Positions 1-6,049 of a DNA stretch of 8,315 nt are shown in pieces (positions within the stretch are counted from its first letter, which is position 1; every line of letters begins with the position of its first letter). The stretch lies in the NCBI GenBank assembly GCA_049509915.1, contig JBEKZL010000376.1, positions 1 to 8,315 on the forward strand. Direction: 5' to 3'. The stretch is from JBEKYD01 sp049509915 (GTDB lineage: Bacteria; Acidobacteriota; Terriglobia; Bryobacterales; Bryobacteraceae). A program made the position numbers and the translations under genes. The notes under the pieces are model-generated. The model was not told where the DNA came from. It worked only from the letters and a program-made list of their open reading frames with translations, and did not search any database.

Positions 1-36
1 CACTGTCAGGCCGACCTCACCGCTCGCCTTTGCCAT
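1..36 (-). CDS. 5' end of an unidentified protein (partial, runs off window)
   Basis: An ATG at 36-34 on the minus strand opens a frame that stays open to the window edge, reading MAKASGEVGLTV. It is on the same strand as the lipid kinase and 93 bp downstream of its stop, so it could be the next gene of that direction. Just upstream there is only a weak purine stretch (GAG about 4 nt before the ATG). The next upstream ATG (52-50) is followed by a stop after two codons, which favours the ATG at 36. Twelve residues are too few to assign a family, and the call as a gene rests only on strand, spacing and the open frame. Confidence 0.4.
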   Translation of the reverse strand, partial: MAKASGEVGLTV

Positions 37-62
37 GATCTCAGTTTTTCATGGGATTTCGC

Positions 63-119
63 GGGCCGGAGGCCCATTCAAACAGACGACAAGAAACGAT
101 CGTCTGTCCTTGTCTGTCC
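63..119. promoter_or_regulatory. Repeat-rich spacer: inverted repeat plus ACAGAC direct repeats
   Basis: The 93-bp spacer between the kinase and the next minus-strand gene is unusually structured. ACAGACGA (82-89) pairs perfectly with TCGTCTGT (100-107) around a 10-nt loop. On the plus strand GTCTGTCC occurs at 102-109 and again at 112-119, exactly 10 bp apart, so the minus strand carries two ACAGAC sites one helical turn apart followed by an inverted third. A separate small dyad, GGGCC-gga-GGCCC, lies at 63-75. The placement suits either an operator for the gene starting at 36 or a transcript 3' structure for the kinase. There is no U-run directly after the stem, so a classical terminator is less likely. 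The function is inference. Confidence 0.4.
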
Positions 120-129
120 CACCGACGCT

Positions 130-1056
130 TCAGTTTCCGTAATCGGGCGGGGCCATCAAGGTGAGGGCGTCGGGCACGATGCGGATGGTGGCGGGGAGGC
201 GTCCGGCCAGTTCGCCGTCGATCTGGACGTATACGGGTTGATCGCCAGCCGCGTCCAGCGTGGCCTCGCGGGTGCGGACCACGGCCACGCCCTTCATATT
301 CTCCACCCGGTTCAAGAGCAGGCCGGCAAAATACTTGACGTAGCGCAGGGTGGAATCGCCCTGGAAGAGCACCATTTCGAACCGGTCGTCGAAAAGGCGA
401 ACGCTGCGGGCGATTTCGAAATCGCCGCCGTAGTTGCGCACTTTGCTCAACAGGGCGAAGGAGCAGCGGCGGTGGGCGGGCAGGCTGTCCACCTCATAGG
501 CGATGTCGAATTCGCGCAGACGGCGGCCGAGCAGGCTCCAGCCGGCTACCCAGTAAGCGAACTTGCCGGTACGGGCTTTGAGGCGCGGATCGACGCGGCC
601 GACGATTTGGGCATCGAGGCCGACGCCGGCCATCAGCAGGAAGTAGCGGGCCACGCCTCCGGCGCAGGTCACCTGGCCCACCGAGACCCGGCGCGGGCGG
701 CAATCGGGCAGGCGGGCGGCGACGCGTTCGAGGCGCGAGCCAAGCTTCATTTCGGTGGCCAGCACGTTGGCGGTGCCGCCGGGCAGAACGGCCAGGGGGA
801 CGGTCGAATGCACCATCCCCTCAACCACCTCGTTGACGGTGCCGTCGCCGCCGGCGGCCAGCACCAGGTCGGCGCCGCGAACGATGCCCTCGCGGACGAT
901 GGATCCGGCCGTGCCCGGGCCGGTGGTGGGCGCAACCGTAACGTTGTGACCCTGGCGCTTCAGGATATCGACTGCGCGCCCGATCCGTTCGTATCCGCCG
1001 TTTCCAAATTTTCCCGCGCAGGGATTGTAGACGAGCAGGCTATTGCCGTAACGCAA
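130..1056 (-). CDS. Diacylglycerol/lipid kinase family protein (YegS/DgkB-like)
   Basis: This 308-residue protein is a full-length member of the DAGK catalytic-domain family, soluble ATP-dependent lipid kinases that phosphorylate diacylglycerol or related lipids at the inner membrane face. Landmarks in order: an N-terminal beta strand LLVYNP (7-12); the nucleotide-binding signature GGDGTVNEVVEG (69-80); PGGTAN (92-97), matching the family's GTxN loop; MAGVGLDA (142-149); and IDGE near the C terminus (279-282), where the family has its catalytic acidic residue. No signal peptide or membrane segment is evident, as expected. The start is a TTG at 1056. No ATG or GTG lies in frame just upstream, and a GGAG (1070-1067) sits 10 nt before the TTG. 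Two TATAAT boxes lie 31-52 bp upstream. Within the family I cannot tell diacylglycerol kinase from sphingosine-like or undecaprenol-type specificity. Confidence 0.9.
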   Translation of the reverse strand: MRYGNSLLVYNPCAGKFGNGGYERIGRAVDILKRQGHNVTVAPTTGPGTAGSIVREGIVRGADLVLAAGGDGTVNEVVEGMVHSTVPLAVLPGGTANVLATEMKLGSRLERVAARLPDCRPRRVSVGQVTCAGGVARYFLLMAGVGLDAQIVGRVDPRLKARTGKFAYWVAGWSLLGRRLREFDIAYEVDSLPAHRRCSFALLSKVRNYGGDFEIARSVRLFDDRFEMVLFQGDSTLRYVKYFAGLLLNRVENMKGVAVVRTREATLDAAGDQPVYVQIDGELAGRLPATIRIVPDALTLMAPPDYGN

Positions 1057-1078
1057 TGATGGTGAACTCCACGGTTTC

Positions 1079-1110
1079 CTGTTTCGATTATAGGCTGGTT
1101 CGATTATAAG
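1079..1110 (-). promoter_or_regulatory. Tandem 16-bp repeat carrying two TATAAT boxes upstream of the lipid kinase
   Basis: Two adjacent 16-bp copies, CTGTTTCGATTATAGG (1079-1094) and CTGGTTCGATTATAAG (1095-1110), match at 14 of 16 positions. Read on the minus strand, each contains an exact TATAAT (1092-1087 and 1108-1103), correctly oriented and 31-52 bp before the TTG start of the kinase. For the upstream box a possible -35, GTGACG (1129-1124, 4 of 6 against TTGACA), lies 15 bp away. The downstream box has no good -35. Read as a duplicated promoter or an operator overlapping a promoter, this is inference from position and motif only. Confidence 0.5.
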
Positions 1111-1207
1111 CTACATCACGAATCGTCACCCCAGGTTCAGGGATGTCGAGTGCTTGACACAACCGCGCCGTTGAAGACGCTCTCCAGGGTGGCTGACATC
1201 GCACCGT

Positions 1208-1256
1208 CCGCCGGGGCGCCGATTGACAACCGGCGGGCAGGCGGAACCGCCTGCCC
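1208..1256. repeat. GC-rich palindrome, REP-like intergenic element
   Basis: GGGCAGGCGG (1235-1244) and CCGCCTGCCC (1247-1256) are perfect inverted arms of 10 bp separated by AA. Folded, this is a 9-bp stem with a GAAC loop. A second overlapping dyad, CCGCCGG (1208-1214) with CCGGCGG (1230-1236), could form an alternative hairpin using part of the same left arm. No T-run follows on either strand, so it is not a standard intrinsic terminator, although a stable hairpin 3' of the peptidase gene could protect its mRNA end. The compact, intergenic, GC-rich form resembles dispersed REP-type elements. Whether it recurs in the genome cannot be seen from this window. Confidence 0.55.
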
Positions 1257-1391
1257 CACCAAAGCGGGAACCGCGTGCGTCTTCATCCCTTTTGGTTGGC
1301 CGCAGGCCCATATGGCACTCCCTGGCGGTTGCGAATCGGTAAGTGACTGGAAAACACGCGGCAGCGACAGTTATTCGCCGGATCGGTGGAA

Positions 1392-2804
1392 TCATGGTGA
1401 CGTAGCCGCCACGATCTTCAGATTCACGGCTGGGCTGGCTACGCCGCCTACTGTGACCACCACCGGCTGGGCGCCGGGCGCGAGGCCCGCCGGAACGGTG
1501 AAGTTGATCTGCGTAACCCCAGCCAGACCGTTCGGAATCCCTACGAACAAAGGGATGACGGCAACCCCGCCCACGGTCAGCGAAACCGGCTGGCGCGGGG
1601 CGGGCAGGATCGCGATGGGGCTGGTGGCCGGCGTTGCGCCGGTGGCGAGCGAAGGGAAGACGTCGCCATCGCCCGTTATGAACGCCTCCACCGCGTCGCC
1701 GGGCGCGGCGGCGTTGAACTGCTGGCTGGAAGCGTCGTAGAACACATTGAAGATGCCCGGCGCGGTGACCGCGACCTGAACCGGAAAACACGCCACCAGG
1801 CCGGCATTATCGACGGCCAGGATGGCGGCGCCGAGGCCGGTTTCATAGGGTATCTGCAAATCGATCTGGTTCGGTGAAACAAAGTAGAGCGGCGCGCTAA
1901 CCCCGTTCACCGTGGCGGAAACGCCGGCAAGGCCGAGGGGCAAGGGAAGACTGGCGGCCAAGCTCGTCGAAAACGCCAGTCCGGTTCCATAGACCGCCGC
2001 CTGCATCCCCGGCGCCAGGGTGGTGAGGCCCGAGGCGTTCGAGCCGACGCCGATGATGGAAATGACCGCGGGCGCCGCACCTACCGCCAGCACGACCGGC
2101 ACCTGGATGGACAGCGGCAGGCAGTTCGCCGCCTGAATATCGACGACCACGTTATAGACGCCCGGCGCGAGGCCGCTGGCCGATGCCGTCAGCGCGATCT
2201 GGCCGGCGCCGGTTGCGCTCAACGCCAGCCAGCTGGAAGTGAGGTTCGCCGGTAACACCGAAGCGGTCCAGGCTGGTGCTCCAGAGCTGAAACCAAGGCT
2301 GATTGTTGCCGGCCCGCCGGAGGCCGGAATCGTCAACGCCGAAGGAGAAACAGAAAACGTGGCGGGCGCGGCGGTGGCAGCGGCGTAGGAAACGTTCAAC
2401 GCCGCCGCCACCGTGGTCCCTACCTCGCTGGTTCCCGAGATCGCAACATTCCGGGTTTGAGGCGGCGAAATTCCAGTCGCGCAAAGATTCGCCTGAAGCT
2501 GGCCGAACGGCGCCAGCCGGGTGGTGCCGAAGTATTGCTGAATCTGACCGGACAGGTTGCTCGCGCCCGCCGTGAAACTGTTCAATTCCACCAGGAACCC
2601 GCCGGTTTCCCGCAGCGTGAGAGTCTGCGCCCACTGGCAGCCCGAAGCCGCCTGCGGATTCTGTTGCACTATCGCCGGCGAGCCGGAGAGCAGCATGCCC
2701 GGCGACAAGCTGGCACCCTGCGCGCTCACGAACGGCACAGTGAGTTGCTGGTTCCACGCGTGGCCCCCGGCATCCGAGCCGGTAAAAACCAACACTCGGT
2801 TCAA
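1392..2804 (-). CDS. C-terminal fragment of the S53 peptidase: beta-rich region and TIGR03437-type domain
   Basis: This 470-codon frame is the tail of the peptidase gene, separated from it by frameshifts. Its nominal first codon at 2804 is a TTG that aligns as an internal Leu (VPLNRVLVF), and the same sense continues upstream of it to about 2858, so it is not a real start. There is no signal peptide. About residues 150-240 resemble a BACON-like beta sandwich (SVSPSALTIPASGG, then VYNVVVDIQ). About 247-465 resemble TIGR03437, a domain at the C terminus of many large secreted Solibacter proteins; landmarks are LAPGMQAAVYGTGL, YFVSPNQIDLQIPYE, TAPGIF and GVTQINFTVPAGL. The domain's role is not established; attachment or sorting at the cell surface is a guess. 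If expressed alone, this part would stay cytoplasmic and probably have no function. Confidence 0.65.
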   Translation of the reverse strand: MNRVLVFTGSDAGGHAWNQQLTVPFVSAQGASLSPGMLLSGSPAIVQQNPQAASGCQWAQTLTLRETGGFLVELNSFTAGASNLSGQIQQYFGTTRLAPFGQLQANLCATGISPPQTRNVAISGTSEVGTTVAAALNVSYAAATAAPATFSVSPSALTIPASGGPATISLGFSSGAPAWTASVLPANLTSSWLALSATGAGQIALTASASGLAPGVYNVVVDIQAANCLPLSIQVPVVLAVGAAPAVISIIGVGSNASGLTTLAPGMQAAVYGTGLAFSTSLAASLPLPLGLAGVSATVNGVSAPLYFVSPNQIDLQIPYETGLGAAILAVDNAGLVACFPVQVAVTAPGIFNVFYDASSQQFNAAAPGDAVEAFITGDGDVFPSLATGATPATSPIAILPAPRQPVSLTVGGVAVIPLFVGIPNGLAGVTQINFTVPAGLAPGAQPVVVTVGGVASPAVNLKIVAATSP

Positions 2805-3097
2805 CGGTACTGTCAGGCCGCTTGCGTCCAGTGCGGCATAGATTTTTCCGTTTGGCGGGAAGCTGGGTGGAAGTCCAATTGGAAAGATCCTGGCTCACTC
2901 CATCGATGGTGAACCCGGTCAGCGTGGTAGCCAGGCCGTTGAGCTCAGTCAAGCCCACTGTGTAACCCCAGTCGAAGCCATCGAGCGCGACGGGATTGGG
3001 CGTGACAAACGGGACCACGAACGATTGGCCCGGCGTGGCGCTGATAGCGAGCGCCACCCGGGTGGAGGACTGGGCGCCGCTGTACACCGCATCGCCG

Positions 3098-5098
3098 CTA
3101 TAGACCGCCGTAACCAACCCCGCCGCCGCTTTCCAGAGCCGTGCCCGCCACCGTCAGGCCGATCTGGCCGGACGACAGCGCAACCGTGCCCAGGGCGGTA
3201 TCGTTGCTGACGAAGGTTACCGAGCCGGTGGGCGCGGGGCCCGAGCCGGTCACCGTGGCGGTCAACCGCACCGTATCGTTCAGCGCCGCCGTCGAGGGCG
3301 TGGCCGTCAACGTCACGGCCGGCGCCGGCCCGATGCTCCATTGGGTAACCAACTGGTTGGCGTCGACCGAGCCCAGCCCGGTGGTGAGATCGTAACCGGC
3401 GCCGGCGGCATAGCCCAAGCCGAGTTCCGTGCAGCCGAGGCTGGCCTGCAAGCACGGCAGATAGTTGTTTCCGGCGGTGACGTCATGAAAGACGCCGCTG
3501 GTGGATTGCGCCAACCGGTACAAGTTCGGGTTCAAATTGCCCAACCCGGCTTGCGGCAACGAGCCGTTGGTTACCAGGTACTGATTCAATAGCGCCACGA
3601 TGCCCGCAAATGCCTCCGTCGAAACCGAAGTGCCGCCCACCAGTTGGGTTATGCCGCTGCTGACAATGAGGTATGGATACCGCACCGGCGAAGCGGCCAG
3701 TGCAACGTCGGGAACGTCGCGCGCGCCATCGGCCGGCACTCCCGCTCGGCTCTGCCACGCGGGCTTGCCGTAATATGCGCTGGGCGCGCCGCCGGTAGCG
3801 AAGAAACCATTCAGCGCCGCCGAATCGTCCCACGCAATCTCCGGAATATAAGATAGCGCCGCGCCGCCGGTGGGGGAGTTCGAGATCCCCCAGTACGAGC
3901 CTCCGGCGTCGTCCAATTCGGTGCCGCCCACGGCGGTGATTTCCGGAACGGTAGCCGGGAAGCTGCCGGTCGGTCCCTTGGACGCCTGCAAAATGGGCGC
4001 GCTCTGGGCACCGCATTCGGCCGCGCCGGCGTCTCCCGAAGCGGCCATCCAACTGATGCCCTCGGCGGCCGCCTGCTGCGCCACCGCGCGCCACGCCGCC
4101 GGCTCGTAATATTCGCAGTCGCTGTAGCTGAGGCTCAGAACGGGCGCCAGGTTCCGGTCCACGGCGTATTGCGCGGCTACGTAAGCATCGCTGGCATAGA
4201 CGTAGACGATGGTGGCACGGCGCGCTACCGCCCCGGTCCATTCAATGTCCAGATCGGCTTCGAGCAGATCGGAATTCACGCCCGGGTCGGGGCCGACCAG
4301 CACCAGCTTGGGCGAATTGGCCGGCAAACCGTAGGCCGCCCGAAAGCTGGCAATGTCGCTCAAGACAATGCCGCTCTGTCCCGCCACGGCTATGCTTTGA
4401 CCGGCGCCGTTCCAGCCAGCGGCGTAGAGCGGCGTAAGGTCGTAGATGGTGGCGAAATCGCCAGGCGCCAGGTAATGCGCCCCGCCGGAGGAATAGTCCG
4501 GCGCGGCCGTCCGCACCTGCGCCCGCGGGCGAAAATCGTTCAGACCCCGCACGGCCGAGACTACTCCCGCAAGGGCCGCGGGTATCGAAGGCGCGCCGGC
4601 ATTGGCGTAGTGCTCTTCGCCGTTCACCAGGTAGCGATGGATCTCGGTTCTAAACGCGCGCCCGGCGGCGGCGGCGGTGCCGCTGAACGCCATCCAGCCG
4701 CCGCCGCGCCCCTCGTCTTCCACTTGCAAACCTTCCGATTCGAGCCACGCACGCAACTTGTCCAGATCGTTCCGGCTCAGCCCGAAACGCTCGCCGAACT
4801 GCGCCGGCGTCAGCCAGCGGCGAAAGCTTGGGCCGGGCTGTTGCAAGCGGGCGAGGAATTCCTCCAGGCCCGGCGCGGGCGCGAGCAGAAGCGTGGCGTA
4901 GCCAATCGGCATGGCCCGATCGGCCGGGCCGCGGTCGAAGCGGGCCTGCGCCAGCGGATGCACGTTTCCCGGCAGGCTCACCCGCCTGGCCGTGTCGAGT
5001 GGAAGCAGGATGCGGTCGGCCGCCGCTTGGAGACGAAAGGGAAGGCACAACACGGCCAGGGCCGCTATAAACGCGTACAGTTCGAGCCTGGCGCGCAT
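3098..5098 (-). CDS. S53 family serine-carboxyl peptidase, catalytic part
   Basis: This 666-residue open frame contains everything needed for catalysis. S53 enzymes are secreted acid endopeptidases made as proenzymes and cut themselves free. A signal peptide covers about 1-26 (hydrophobic core from about 8 to 21, then LQAAA). A pro-kumamolisin activation domain follows at about 35-190, with FLARLQQPG and WLTPAQFGERFG as family landmarks. The catalytic residues fit the family: Glu280 and Asp284 in LLEADLDIEW, Asp356 of the oxyanion hole in ASGDAG, and Ser491 in GGTS. Calcium ligands are expected around Asp539 (FHDVTAGNN) and Asp570 (GYDLTTGLGS). Residue 495 is Glu where the family often has Pro. 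The ATG at 5098 is preferred over an in-frame start 79 codons upstream. It is followed directly by the signal peptide and preceded by GGAAGGA (5107-5101), and the longer version would overlap the divergent isomerase gene. The last few residues come from the frame break at 3118-3121. Confidence 0.85.
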   Translation of the reverse strand: MRARLELYAFIAALAVLCLPFRLQAAADRILLPLDTARRVSLPGNVHPLAQARFDRGPADRAMPIGYATLLLAPAPGLEEFLARLQQPGPSFRRWLTPAQFGERFGLSRNDLDKLRAWLESEGLQVEDEGRGGGWMAFSGTAAAAGRAFRTEIHRYLVNGEEHYANAGAPSIPAALAGVVSAVRGLNDFRPRAQVRTAAPDYSSGGAHYLAPGDFATIYDLTPLYAAGWNGAGQSIAVAGQSGIVLSDIASFRAAYGLPANSPKLVLVGPDPGVNSDLLEADLDIEWTGAVARRATIVYVYASDAYVAAQYAVDRNLAPVLSLSYSDCEYYEPAAWRAVAQQAAAEGISWMAASGDAGAAECGAQSAPILQASKGPTGSFPATVPEITAVGGTELDDAGGSYWGISNSPTGGAALSYIPEIAWDDSAALNGFFATGGAPSAYYGKPAWQSRAGVPADGARDVPDVALAASPVRYPYLIVSSGITQLVGGTSVSTEAFAGIVALLNQYLVTNGSLPQAGLGNLNPNLYRLAQSTSGVFHDVTAGNNYLPCLQASLGCTELGLGYAAGAGYDLTTGLGSVDANQLVTQWSIGPAPAVTLTATPSTAALNDTVRLTATVTGSGPAPTGSVTFVSNDTALGTVALSSGQIGLTVAGTALESGGGVGYGGL

Positions 5099-5297
5099 CG
5101 TCCTTCCACTATAACCGGCGCGCGGGAAACAAACGGACGGGATTTGGTATCCAACCAGACGGTTGACGCGGCCGGGATTGACGCGGACCTTGGGCAGCGG
5201 GCGGGCACTGGCACCTCCGCACCATGTTATATACGGTATTGGCGCACCGTGCCTGTCCACCGGGCCAACCTGCCAAAACGAAAGCGAGTGCATAGGG
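5099..5297. promoter_or_regulatory. Divergent spacer between the peptidase and the isomerase operon
   Basis: The 199 bp between the two divergent starts must hold promoters for both directions. Visible elements are the ribosome site of the peptidase (GGAAGGA on the minus strand, 5107-5101), two exact copies of TTGACGCGG at 5163-5171 and 5178-5186 (15 bp apart), and an AT-rich island ATGTTATATACGGTAT (5224-5239) standing out from GC-rich surroundings. The island could supply an extended -10 (TGTTATAT, 5225-5232) for the isomerase direction, or TATAAC (5232-5227) for the peptidase direction. TTGACG is close to a -35, but neither copy is at normal spacing from the island. The direct repeats may therefore be a regulator site instead. 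No promoter is assigned firmly. Confidence 0.4.
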
Positions 5298-6032
5298 ATG
5301 CCGAAATTTGCAGCGAATCTCTCCATGATGTTCAATGAGGTGCCATTCCTCGACCGTTTTGCGGCCGCCCGCGAAGCCGGGTTTGAGGCCGTCGAGTACC
5401 TTTTTCCTTACGATTACGAGCCGGAGGTGGTGGCCGGGAAACTGCGCGACAACCGTCTGGAAAACGTCGTCTACAACATGCCCCCCGGCAACTGGTCCGC
5501 CGGCGAGCGGGGCATCGCCAGTATCCCCGGCCGCCAGGAGGAGTTCCGCGCCGGCGTCGCCAAAGCACTCGCCTACGCCCCTGCGCTGGGTGTCAAGCGG
5601 CTGCACGCCATGGCCGGCATTCCTCCCGCCGGCGCCGATCCGGCAGCCTGCCGCGCGACCTTGATCGAGAACCTCAAGTTCGCCGCAGCCCAGCTTGCCC
5701 CGCACAACATCACCCTGCTCCTCGAAGCCATCAATACCCGCGACATGCCCGGCTTTTTTGTTTCCACCCAGGCCGATTCCTTTGCCGTCTGGGCCGCCGT
5801 GGATGCTCCCAATCTCAAAATGCAGATGGACTGCTACCACATCCACATCCAGATTGCCGGAGTCCCCGAGCGCCACGAACCCGACACCGGCGAGGTCCGC
5901 TACGACTACATTTTCCAACTCCTCGACGACATCGGGTACGGTGGCTGGATCGGCTGCGAGTACCGTCCCGCCCACGCCACCGTTGCCGGCTTGGGCTGGT
6001 TCCGGCCCTATGCCGCCGCGGCTGGATCCTAG
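5298..6032 (+). CDS. hyi: Hydroxypyruvate isomerase (Hyi/OtnI family) with an internal deletion
   Basis: This 244-residue protein is a cytoplasmic TIM-barrel isomerase of the AP-endonuclease-2-like superfamily. Hyi interconverts hydroxypyruvate and tartronate semialdehyde; OtnI relatives isomerise 2-oxo-tetronates. Family landmarks are MPKFAANLSMMF (1-12), LFPYDY (35-40), MPPGNWSAGERGIA (61-74), IPGRQEEF (76-83) and IQIAGVPERHEPDTGE (184-199). Expected metal or active-site residues are Glu143 (LLEAIN), Asp178 (QMDCYH), Gln185 and Glu221 (GCEYRP). E. coli Hyi has about 20 residues between DIYH and HLQIA. Here one residue (Ile182) fills that place, so about 19 residues are missing in frame, at a CACATCCACATC repeat (5838-5849). 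The lost part should be the helix after the sixth strand, so activity is doubtful. The start fits the family N terminus; an AGGG abuts the ATG and is a poor ribosome site. The stop lies 17 bp before the GH39 gene, suggesting co-transcription. Confidence 0.85.
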   Translation: MPKFAANLSMMFNEVPFLDRFAAAREAGFEAVEYLFPYDYEPEVVAGKLRDNRLENVVYNMPPGNWSAGERGIASIPGRQEEFRAGVAKALAYAPALGVKRLHAMAGIPPAGADPAACRATLIENLKFAAAQLAPHNITLLLEAINTRDMPGFFVSTQADSFAVWAAVDAPNLKMQMDCYHIHIQIAGVPERHEPDTGEVRYDYIFQLLDDIGYGGWIGCEYRPAHATVAGLGWFRPYAAAAGS

Positions 6033-6049
6033 CCATAGCAATCAATCCA

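Larger units (their letters stand above)
1057..1391. other. Intergenic region between peptidase and lipid kinase
   Basis: These 335 bp separate the stop of the peptidase gene from the start of the kinase, both on the minus strand. They hold the kinase leader with its GGAG site, the tandem TATAAT repeat (1079-1110) and a strong palindrome (1208-1256). Next to the palindrome are smaller dyads GCGG-gaa-CCGC (1264-1274) and GGCC-gca-GGCC (1298-1308). An open minus-strand frame beginning MGLRPTKRDEDA covers part of it, but it has no recognisable domain, runs through the palindrome and looks like a chance reading of repetitive intergenic sequence. I see no further gene. Confidence 0.6.
1392..5098 (-). 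pseudogene. Secreted S53 (sedolisin/kumamolisin) peptidase with C-terminal Ig-like and TIGR03437-type domains, broken by two frameshifts
   Basis: This locus reads as one gene in three consecutive frames. The first frame, from the ATG at 5098, ends at a TAG at 3100-3098. The protein sense continues in the next frame from about 3117 and then in a third frame from about 2858 to a TGA at 1394-1392. Dropping one base in the four-base run at 3118-3121 and one in the three-base run at 2857-2859 restores 1234 residues without a stop. The restored order is signal peptide, pro-domain, S53 domain to about 587, Ig-like repeat (about 594-680), a linker and beta-rich region, a BACON-like segment (about 914-1004) and a TIGR03437-type C-terminal domain (about 1011-1229). 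The frames join in the middle of recognisable motifs: VTAVYSGDAVYSG follows the Ig repeat, and NGKIYAALDASG follows QLP. Either the gene is decaying or two indel errors sit at G/C runs. The reading frame outside these points is intact, so sequencing error is a serious possibility. Confidence 0.75.

Noticed and set aside
238..1059. Plus-strand open frame of 273 codons
   Set aside because: It lies antisense to the lipid kinase, has no recognisable domain and is a product of high-GC codon bias.
1126..1310. Small protein beginning MGLRPTKRDEDA
   Set aside because: The frame runs through the strong palindrome, has no domain and looks like chance coding within a repeat.
2850..3125. Programmed ribosomal frameshifting in the S53 peptidase
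   Set aside because: Two events in the same direction would be needed, with no slippery-stop arrangement at the point of shift. Indel error or decay is simpler.
5163..5297. Longer N terminus of the isomerase (start at 5163)
   Set aside because: Family members begin at the MPKFAANLSM block; the added 45 residues are unconserved-looking spacer sequence.
5099..5335. Longer N terminus of the S53 peptidase (start at 5335)
   Set aside because: The extra 79 residues precede a clear signal peptide and would overlap the start of the divergent isomerase gene. The ATG at 5098 has its own ribosome site.
4169..5338. Plus-strand open frame of 389 codons
   Set aside because: It is antisense to the S53 pro-domain and catalytic region, with low-complexity Arg/Gly/Ala composition and no domain.
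5109..6041. Minus-strand open frame of 310 codons
   Set aside because: It is antisense to the well-supported isomerase gene; composition is typical of a mirror frame.
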